Shown here: positions 1-3,813 of the stretch, piece by piece
How positions within the stretch are numbered: position 1 is the stretch's first letter
Layout: each line of letters starts with the position of its first letter
From: Oscillospiraceae bacterium
Lineage (GTDB): Bacteria > Bacillota > Clostridia > Oscillospirales > Acutalibacteraceae
NCBI GenBank assembly: GCA_031270785.1
Contig: JAISWM010000052.1
Coordinates: 1-6,362, forward strand
Length of the DNA stretch: 6,362 nt
Reading direction: 5' to 3'
Translations under genes and position numbers: made by a program
Notes under the pieces: generated by a model
The model's input: only the letters and a program-made list of their open reading frames with translations
Database searches by the model: none
What the model was told of the DNA's origin: nothing

Positions 1-128
1 CCTTCTAGGTCGCGGCTCCAATGATTTTTGCGGGCGGCTTCCGAAGGAAGCCTGCCAAGTCCGCCGTAATGCCCCGTATGCTCTGCATCGGGGATAGGTG
101 GACGAAGCAAAAAATTTTAATTTGTTGT
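1..128 (-). ncRNA. 5' part of an unidentified structured RNA or leader, runs off the left edge
   Basis: Positions 1-115 are much richer in G and C than the surrounding AT-rich DNA and fold well. Read leftward, the inner stem GGCTTCC/GGAAGCC (positions 56-40, three-base loop) is extended by an outer GGC/GCC. A second hairpin CCCCG-ATGC/GCAT-CGGGG lies at about 94-73 and is enclosed by GTCC/GGAC. A near-consensus promoter on the same strand predicts a start near 128. A 27-codon frame (ATG at 85, stop TAG at 7-5) lies inside without a Shine-Dalgarno site. The last bases, AGAAGG, could be a Shine-Dalgarno for a gene beyond the edge. I compared it by eye with tmRNA, RNase P RNA, SRP RNA, 6S, rRNA and T-box motifs and found no convincing match. 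It could be a stable RNA, a riboswitch-like leader or a leader-peptide region. Confidence 0.4.
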
Positions 129-134
129 AACTTA

Positions 135-163
135 ATTCTAACATGTTTTTTGCGCCTTGTCAA
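135..163 (-). promoter_or_regulatory. sigma-A-type promoter reading left
   Basis: On the minus strand TTGACA (163-158) is followed by a 17-bp spacer and TAGAAT (140-135). This is a perfect -35, a 5/6 -10 and ideal spacing, the strongest promoter in the window. It predicts a start near 128, just ahead of the GC-rich foldable segment. That strength would suit a stable RNA or a highly expressed operon. Confidence 0.75.
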
Positions 164-200
164 GCAAATAAGTAAAATTTTTAAAAAAAAATTTTTGTGT

Positions 201-237
201 TGGGGAAAAATATTACCAACTAATTTGACACACAACC
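201..237 (+). repeat. family A repeat, right half only
   Basis: The stretch from GGGGAAAAATATTACCAAC to ACACAACC matches the right half of the family-A element, with the hallmark CAACTAATTTG and a terminal ACC. Only a weak trace of the GC-rich left arm and left inverted end precedes it, so this is a solo half-element or an old, deleted copy. No target duplication can be recognised. Confidence 0.7.
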
Positions 238-248
238 ATAAAATTACA

Positions 249-393
249 TATAGCTGTTACGCTTTAAAAAAAATCCAATTTCAGAAGTCTTTTTTTCCGC
301 TAAGCCCGCAAGGAAAAGCTTGCTTGTGTACCCTTTTCAAAAACAATAACTATACACAATTTCTATAGTCTATTGTAAAGCGGAACAGTTATA
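249..393. mobile_element. family C MITE-like element, divergent 145-bp copy
   Basis: The inverted ends are TATAGCTGTTACGCTTTA (249-266) and, in reverse complement, TATAACTGTTCCGCTTTA (393-376), matching at 16 of 18 positions. The ends match the other two family-C copies, but the interior is longer and different. It lacks their GC-rich ACTTTCTCCC hairpin, although it shares fragments such as GTGTACccTTTtC. It encodes no protein I can support. Confidence 0.7.
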
Positions 394-408
394 TTTTGAG
401 ATATAACC
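391..408 (-). repeat. family A left-end remnant abutting family C
   Basis: The reverse complement reads GGTTATATCTCAAAATA, which matches the left end of the family-A copy at 588 (GGTCATATCTCAAAATA) at 16 of 17 positions. The rest of the element is absent because family C lies where its body should be. From here to the tRNA promoter (409-452) I see no feature. Confidence 0.5.
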
Positions 409-452
409 TTCAACGTTTGCCGCTCACTATCAAAAATTGATTCAAGTTTTTG

Positions 453-481
453 TTGTATTTTCTCGCTTTTTATGATAAAAT
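453..481 (+). promoter_or_regulatory. possible promoter for tRNA-Val
   Basis: TTGTAT (453-458) and TAAAAT (476-481) are separated by 17 bp and end 18 bp before the tRNA, a plausible arrangement for a short tRNA leader. An alternative -10 is TATGAT at 471-476. Neither hexamer is perfect and AT-rich DNA gives such matches by chance, so the assignment rests largely on position. It may also serve murB by readthrough, since no separate murB promoter is evident. Confidence 0.45.
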
Positions 482-499
482 TTAAAAATTCTGTTTTTG

Positions 500-575
500 G
501 GACGTTTAGCTCAGCTGGTAGAGCATTCGCTTGACGTGCGAAAAGTCAGCGGTTCAAGTCCGTTAACGTCCACCA
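500..575 (+). tRNA. tRNA-Val (anticodon GAC)
   Basis: A complete cloverleaf can be drawn. The acceptor stem GGACGTT (500-506) pairs with AACGTCC (565-571), followed by discriminator A572 and an encoded CCA (573-575). The D stem is GCTC/GAGC (509-512, 521-524) with GG in the loop. The anticodon stem TTCGC/GCGAA (526-530, 538-542) holds the loop TTGACGT with anticodon GAC at 533-535. The T arm AGCGG/CCGTT (548-552, 560-564) has loop TTCAAGT. It reads GUC and GUU valine codons. A family-A repeat starts 12 bp downstream. Confidence 0.96.
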
Positions 576-587
576 CTCAAATCTCCA

Positions 588-668
588 GGTCATATCTCAA
601 AATAGTTGAAACTGCTCCTTTTTTCCGCAAATCGGCGGGGGGGATATTACCAACTAATTTGGGCCACC
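588..668 (+). mobile_element. family A MITE-like element between tRNA-Val and murB
   Basis: The left end GGTCATATCTCAAAATAG and the right end, read in reverse complement as GGTGGCCCAAATTAGTTGG, bracket a CCGC/GCGG-type core. The core hairpin is decayed (CCGCAAATCGGCGG), and no 8-bp target duplication is left (AATCTCCA against ATTTAAAA), so this looks like an older copy. It fills almost the whole tRNA-murB gap and ends 24 bp before the murB start, so any transcript entering murB from the tRNA promoter must cross it. Confidence 0.8.
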
Positions 669-691
669 ATTTAAAACGAGAGTGATTTTAA

Positions 692-1624
692 TTGTATAAT
701 AATATAAAAAGATTAGCATTAAAATTAGGGTGCAAAGTGTTTATAGATGAGCCAATGTCAAAACACACAACTTTTAAAATTGGTGGGCCGGCAGATTTAT
801 TTATAAAAATCTTTAATATGGATTCTCTTAGAATAATTTTAGAAGAAATTGCAAACAATAACCTAAATTATTTTGTACTTGGAAAAGGATCAAACCTATT
901 GGTTTCTGACTTTGGGTTTAGAGGTATAATTTTAAAATTAGGTGGGAATTTCAGTGCGGTAAAAAAAACAGATGATACCAAGTTGCAATGCGGTTCGTCT
1001 GCTTCTCTTGCAAAAGCGTGCGTATTTGCCCTTAAAAACAATTTGTCGGGTTTGGAATTTGCGTGGGGAATACCGGGTACTTGCGGCGGGGCTGCTTATA
1101 TGAACGCCGGGGCGTATGGCAGCGATATGTCTTCAATTATCACTAACTGCGTTAGTATTGATAAAAAAGGGCGTGTTAAAAACACAAAGGCCAAGGATCT
1201 GAAATTTTCCTATAGAAAAAGTGTTTTTTTTGAAAACGATGATATTATACTTGATATATCCGTAAAATTAGTACCGGGCGACAAAGATAAAATAAAGTCT
1301 CAAATGCACGAATATATATCACGAAGAAAGCTAAAGCAACCGCTTGATTTTCCGAACGCGGGAAGTGTGTTTAAAAGACCTCAAAATAATTATGCCGGCA
1401 CTTTAATAGAAAAATGCGGGTTAAAAGGCAAAAGAATCGGCAATGCTATGGTAAGTAACAAGCATGCGGGGTTTATAGTAAACGCGGGTAATGCTACGTG
1501 CAAGGATGTTACTGATTTAATAAAATTTGTGCAAAACGACGTATTTAATAAAACCGGAGTGTTTTTAGAAAAAGAAGTTATTATTTTAGGGGAAAAAATT
1601 TGGGCCATGTCTCAAAATAATTGA
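692..1624 (+). CDS. murB: UDP-N-acetylenolpyruvoylglucosamine reductase MurB
   Basis: MurB is a cytoplasmic FAD enzyme that uses NADPH to reduce UDP-GlcNAc-enolpyruvate to UDP-MurNAc, the second committed step of peptidoglycan synthesis. The 310-residue product has the family order: SKHTTFKIGG (23-32), the FAD-loop GKGSNLLVSD (64-73), GIPGTCGGAAYMNAGAYG (126-143) and then the MurB C-terminal domain. Expected catalytic residues are Arg175 (in SYRKS), Ser225 (in AGSVFKRP) and Glu295 (in LEKEVIILG). The insertion typical of type I enzymes is absent, giving the short type II form. The TTG start is chosen because an in-frame TAA lies directly upstream and the next ATG (codon 22) would cut into the conserved N-terminus. 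A modest GAGAG lies about 9 bp before it. The last seven residues, WAMSQNN, and the stop codon come from an inserted repeat; the ancestral protein would have ended GEKI. The catalytic core is intact, so the enzyme is probably functional. Confidence 0.96.
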   Translation: MYNNIKRLALKLGCKVFIDEPMSKHTTFKIGGPADLFIKIFNMDSLRIILEEIANNNLNYFVLGKGSNLLVSDFGFRGIILKLGGNFSAVKKTDDTKLQCGSSASLAKACVFALKNNLSGLEFAWGIPGTCGGAAYMNAGAYGSDMSSIITNCVSIDKKGRVKNTKAKDLKFSYRKSVFFENDDIILDISVKLVPGDKDKIKSQMHEYISRRKLKQPLDFPNAGSVFKRPQNNYAGTLIEKCGLKGKRIGNAMVSNKHAGFIVNAGNATCKDVTDLIKFVQNDVFNKTGVFLEKEVIILGEKIWAMSQNN

Positions 1625-1691
1625 AATTCCTTCTTTTTCCCCCGCCCGGGGCGGGGGAAAAAGATATTATCAAATAATTTGACCCATCACC
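1603..1691 (+). mobile_element. family A MITE-like element inserted in the murB stop codon
   Basis: This 89-bp element begins GGCCATGTCTCAAAATAA, ends TTTGACCCATCACC and carries a perfect hairpin with arms CTTTTTCCCCCGCC/GGCGGGGGAAAAAG. It is flanked by an exact 8-bp direct duplication AAAATTTG (1595-1602 and 1692-1699). Removing the element and one duplication restores GAA AAA ATT TGA AGG, that is murB ending ...GEKI-stop, followed directly by the rapZ Shine-Dalgarno. It is 85/89 identical to the copy at 6241-6329, which suggests recent movement of both. The arms are followed by A-rich rather than T-rich sequence, so it is not a textbook terminator. Confidence 0.93.
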
Positions 1692-1698
1692 AAAATTT

Positions 1699-1707
1699 GA
1701 AGGATGA
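1699..1707 (+). promoter_or_regulatory. rapZ ribosome binding site, spared by the insertion
   Basis: GAAGGATGA, with core AAGGA at 1700-1704, lies 6 bp before the rapZ ATG. Its first G is the last base of the 8-bp target duplication, so the insertion stopped just short of this site. Before the insertion, the murB stop TGA overlapped the start of this site, implying tight translational coupling in one transcript. Confidence 0.8.
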
Positions 1708-1710
1708 AGT

Positions 1711-2589
1711 ATGGAAATGATAGATTTTATAATAGTTACAGGATTATCCGGCGGCGGAAAATCAAAAGCGATTTGCGCCTTTGAAGATATAGGGTTTTAC
1801 TGTGTGGACAATATCCCCCCCTCATTAATACCTACATTTTATAATTTATGCTGCGATTCCAAAGACAAAAACATTAAAAAAGTAGCGGTAGTGGTAGACG
1901 TAAGAGGGGGCGAAAAATTCAGCGTATTTTTTGAATCACTCGGCAAACTTAAAGTAGATAAAAAACCATATAGAATATTATTTATAGAAGCTAAGGAGCA
2001 TGTTATAACAAGAAGATATAAAGAAACCAGACGCAAACACCCTTTGTATGAAAATTACAAAGGGTCTGTGTCTCAAGCTATTGAATTAGAAAAAAATGTA
2101 TTAAAAACCGTCAGGGAAAGGTCGGATTATATAATAGATACATCTTTTCTTTCAGACGCTCAGCTAAAAGAAAGAATTTGCATGCTTTTTTTGAAAAATT
2201 CTCAAAATTCATTAATGATAAACTGTATGTCATTTGGGTTCAAATATGGGTCGCCTTCGGAAGCAGACTTGGTATTTGACGTTAGGTGCTTTCCGAATCC
2301 GCATTATGAAGAAAATTTAAAAAATTTAACGGGTTTAGATGAACCGGTCAGATTGTATGTTTTAAAAAAACAAAACACGAAAATATTTATTGAAAAGCTT
2401 TTTTCCCTCATAGATTTTATGCTGCCTTTGTATCATAATGAAGGAAAAAGCCAATTGGTAATCGCTATAGGCTGTACGGGCGGTAAACATCGTTCGGTTG
2501 CAATTACTCAGCGCCTCTACGAGCATCTTTCGGATTCTGAACATAATGTAAACGTTTGTCATAGAGATATTAAAAAGGTTTTTGCTTAA
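1711..2589 (+). CDS. rapZ: RapZ/YvcJ-family nucleotide-binding protein
   Basis: This family (YvcJ in Bacillus, RapZ in E. coli) binds and hydrolyses nucleotides. In E. coli it is an RNA adaptor controlling GlmS, the glucosamine-6-phosphate synthase; in Bacillus it is linked to competence and its exact target is unclear. The 292-residue product has the usual length. It shows a Walker A motif GLSGGGKS (11-18), DNIPPSLIP (33-41), the family segment VVVDVRGG (60-67), IDTSFLSDAQLKERI (142-156), and a C-terminal domain with SFGFKYGSP (174-182), DLVFDVRCFPNPHY (186-199), LTGLDEPV (206-213) and GCTGGKHRSV (254-263). An ATG with a good Shine-Dalgarno fixes the start. It would have been the second gene of an operon with murB but is now separated by a hairpin element. 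The yvcK and whiA genes that commonly follow in Bacillota are absent; repeats begin right at the stop codon. Confidence 0.95.
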   Translation: MEMIDFIIVTGLSGGGKSKAICAFEDIGFYCVDNIPPSLIPTFYNLCCDSKDKNIKKVAVVVDVRGGEKFSVFFESLGKLKVDKKPYRILFIEAKEHVITRRYKETRRKHPLYENYKGSVSQAIELEKNVLKTVRERSDYIIDTSFLSDAQLKERICMLFLKNSQNSLMINCMSFGFKYGSPSEADLVFDVRCFPNPHYEENLKNLTGLDEPVRLYVLKKQNTKIFIEKLFSLIDFMLPLYHNEGKSQLVIAIGCTGGKHRSVAITQRLYEHLSDSEHNVNVCHRDIKKVFA

Positions 2590-2636
2590 TAGACCTGTCC
2601 GTAAATCTCACAGAGCGCAAACTATCGAAAAATGCA
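2590..2636 (+). repeat. family B element, truncated left 47 bp
   Basis: The 46-47 bp from TAGACCTGTCCGTAAAT to AAAAATGCAT are identical to the left end of the complete family-B element at 3573. The copy stops at GCAT, where family-A sequence takes over. It begins immediately at the rapZ TAA stop, so rapZ probably keeps its natural end. Confidence 0.88.
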
Positions 2637-2703
2637 TTGTCTCAAAACAGTTGAAATTCCTTCTTCCCCCCCGCCATAGGCGGGGGGGAAGTAAATAATA
2701 TCA
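2637..2703 (+). repeat. family A repeat, left portion with hairpin
   Basis: TGTCTCAAAACAGTTGAAATTCC matches the family-A left end beyond its first few bases, in segments of fewer than 20 shared bases at a time. A perfect 13-bp hairpin follows, CTTCCCCCCCGCC (2663-2675) against GGCGGGGGGGAAG (2679-2691) with loop ATA. After AATAATATCA the match to the right end fails. It is the first strong hairpin after rapZ and may help define that transcript's 3' end. Confidence 0.75.
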
Positions 2704-2724
2704 TGTTTCTAAATGGCTTTGGCT

Positions 2725-2791
2725 ATAATATCTTTTTCCCCCGCCGTCTAGCGGGGGGGGAAAATATTACCAACTAATTTGGGACACAACC
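2725..2791 (+). repeat. family A repeat, right portion with hairpin
   Basis: The right half, AAAATATTACCAACTAATTTG to ACACAACC (2760-2791), is typical of family A. The left arm TAATATCTTTTTCCCCCGCC also resembles a right end in inverted orientation rather than a left end. The unit therefore looks like two right halves back to back, or a product of recombination with the neighbouring partial copy. Confidence 0.65.
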
Positions 2792-2842
2792 GTTTTTTTA
2801 AAACTATAAAACAAATTATAGTAAATTTTAATAATTTTGCTG

Positions 2843-2870
2843 TTGACTTAACTGTGAAAATGTTTATAAT
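2843..2870 (+). promoter_or_regulatory. promoter for the small ORF
   Basis: TTGACT (2843-2848), a 16-bp spacer and a perfect TATAAT (2865-2870) make a strong sigma-A-type promoter, with a predicted start near 2877. This gives a leader of about 39 bases before the ATG at 2916. It indicates the small gene is an independent transcription unit rather than part of the murB-rapZ operon. Confidence 0.75.
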
Positions 2871-2915
2871 AGAGGAATAATGGAATGTGATTTTTTATAA
2901 AGGGGTGTATTAAAA

Positions 2916-3311
2916 ATGGGATTATTAAGGATGATAGGTTGGAATAAATATTTCGATGCCAAAAAAGCACTAGTGATTTTAGAAAGGATAAGGGCCAATG
3001 TGGAAAAACGTTGTAGCGAAGAGGATGAAAAAAAACAAACAAAACTGGAAAAGGATATAAATGCTGACAAAAAAAATTTATCGAGCATGATTGCAAAAGC
3101 TAAAATTCAAAATGAAAGAAATTTGGGTAAATTTGCAAAAGCACCCAACGATGCTGAAAAAGAAAGATATCAATGTAAAAAGAATGTATTAGCTGATGTC
3201 ATAGCTATGTCTGAAGAGGTAGATAAAATACGCGCAGACGAGCCAAACGTCACCGACATTATCAAGAACATTAAAACGACCTTCACGACTGCATTAAATA
3301 CATTAAAATAA
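2916..3311 (+). CDS. small helical, lysine-rich protein of unknown function
   Basis: I do not recognise this 131-residue protein. It is preceded by a strong Shine-Dalgarno (AAAGGGG at 2899-2905, 10 bp before ATG) and a consensus-like promoter, so it is very likely expressed. The short N-terminus MGLLRMIGWNKYF is mildly hydrophobic but is not a signal peptide or membrane segment. Residues about 14-110 are dominated by Lys, Glu, Asp, Ala and Ile/Leu with almost no Gly or Pro and hydrophobics at heptad-like spacing, which suggests a long helix or coiled coil. The C-terminal stretch (TDIIKNIKTTFTTALNTLK) could be an amphipathic helix. There are two cysteines (33 and 87) and no catalytic motif. 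A phage- or toxin-like role, a structural scaffold or a lineage-specific protein are all possible. It is surrounded by repeats on both sides. Confidence 0.75.
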   Translation: MGLLRMIGWNKYFDAKKALVILERIRANVEKRCSEEDEKKQTKLEKDINADKKNLSSMIAKAKIQNERNLGKFAKAPNDAEKERYQCKKNVLADVIAMSEEVDKIRADEPNVTDIIKNIKTTFTTALNTLK

Positions 3312-3316
3312 AAAAA

Positions 3317-3433
3317 TATAGCTGTTACGATTTAAAACAGCCCTTAAAAGTAAATTTATCCGTGTACTTTCTCCCCGCCGTCGGCTGGGAGAAAGTCATA
3401 AAAATCAGACGCTTTTCAAACGGAACAACTATA
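3317..3433. mobile_element. family C MITE-like element, intact 117-bp copy
   Basis: The ends are TATAGCTGTTACGATTT and, in reverse complement, TATAGTTGTTCCGTTT. An internal hairpin has arms ACTTTCTCCC (3366-3375) and GGGAGAAAGT (3387-3396). It starts 6 bp after the small ORF's stop codon. Allowing for the nested insertion, it aligns end to end with the copy at 6131-6344 with few differences. No transposase is encoded. The hairpin may end or protect the small ORF's transcript. Confidence 0.85.
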
Positions 3434-3462
3434 TCCCTTGAAAAAAAGGCTGAATTTCAACG

Positions 3463-3490
3463 GCCTTTGCTCCGATTGGGGGGCAAAGGC
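3463..3490. other. 11-bp hairpin of unknown role
   Basis: GCCTTTGCTCC (3463-3473) pairs with GGGGCAAAGGC (3480-3490) around a six-base loop, with one G-T pair. It has no T-tract directly after it and no gene nearby that it obviously serves. It lies in the 139-bp stretch between family C and family B, which contains no ORF worth reporting. Confidence 0.5.
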
Positions 3491-3542
3491 TGTTTGTGCT
3501 GCATTGGGAAATACGATGTTAAAGCTTTATAGTCTCAGTGCT

Positions 3543-3570
3543 AACCACCCTCTTTTAGGGGGTGGTTTTG
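3543..3570 (+). terminator. possible rho-independent terminator
   Basis: AACCACCC (3543-3550) and GGGTGGTT (3560-3567) form an 8-bp stem followed by a short T run in TTTTGATT. It could end rightward transcription from the small ORF and so limit convergence with capD. The T-tract is short. Hairpins of this type also occur near the ends of IS200/IS605-type elements, so a remnant of one is an alternative. Confidence 0.4.
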
Positions 3571-3572
3571 AT

Positions 3573-3811
3573 TAGACCTGTCCGTAAATCTCACAGAGCG
3601 CAAACTATCGAAAAATGCATCACTTAAAAAATGGCCTTGCATCAAAATCTCCCGGGAAGTATCTTCATACGCCGTCGTCGATTTTGGGTTGTGGGTCAAA
3701 ATAGTTGAAGCTCCCTCTTCCCCCCGCCTATGGCGGGGGGAAGATATTATCAATTAATTTGGACCACTACCCGATTTTGATTGCAATCTGTAAAATTTAC
3801 GGACAGGTCTA
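3573..3811. mobile_element. family B MITE-like element carrying a nested family A copy
   Basis: The 24-bp inverted ends both begin TAGACCTGTCCGTAAAT and match at 22 of 24 positions (3573-3596 and 3811-3788). The total is 239 bp. Removing the nested family-A copy and one 8-bp duplication leaves 146 bp. The terminal TA on each side could be a TA target duplication, as in IS630/Tc1-type transposition, or simply part of the ends. The GTCCGTAAAT motif also recalls some IS256-type ends. The element stops 2 bp before the capD stop codon. No transposase is present. Confidence 0.85.
3687..3771 (+). mobile_element. family A MITE-like element nested in family B
   Basis: This 85-bp element begins GGTTGTGGGTCAAAATAG, ends TTTGGACCACTACC and has the hairpin CTTCCCCCCGCC/GGCGGGGGGAAG. 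An exact 8-bp direct duplication CGATTTTG flanks it (3679-3686 and 3772-3779), which proves insertion into the pre-existing family-B element. Confidence 0.93.
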
Positions 3812-3813
3812 TT

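Noticed and set aside
1..40. Possible T-box motif on the minus strand (TGGAGCCGCG)
   Set aside because: It differs from the conserved UGGNACCGCG at a key base, there are only about 110 bases from the predicted start and no stem I or terminator is visible.
5..368. ORFs on both strands across the left edge (115 and 76 codons)
   Set aside because: They span a promoter, repeat ends and a foldable GC-rich segment, lack Shine-Dalgarno sites and have compositions typical of translated non-coding DNA.
497..685. 62-codon ORF over the tRNA-Val gene
   Set aside because: It reads through the tRNA and a family-A repeat; the tRNA cloverleaf explains the sequence.
1628..1667. Family-A hairpin as a classical rho-independent terminator
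   Set aside because: The T run lies on the 5' arm and an A run on the 3' arm, with no T-tract after the stem on either strand; it may slow polymerase but is not a textbook terminator.
2880..2900. Six-codon frame MECDFL with AGAGGA upstream, ahead of the small gene
   Set aside because: The predicted transcript start (about 2877) would leave its ribosome binding site untranscribed, and the frame is too short to support as a leader peptide.
3541..3753. Minus-strand 70-codon ORF with MQGHFLSDAFFDSLRS-like peptide
   Set aside because: It is made of family-B sequence, a nested family-A element and a hairpin, has no Shine-Dalgarno and crosses insertion boundaries.
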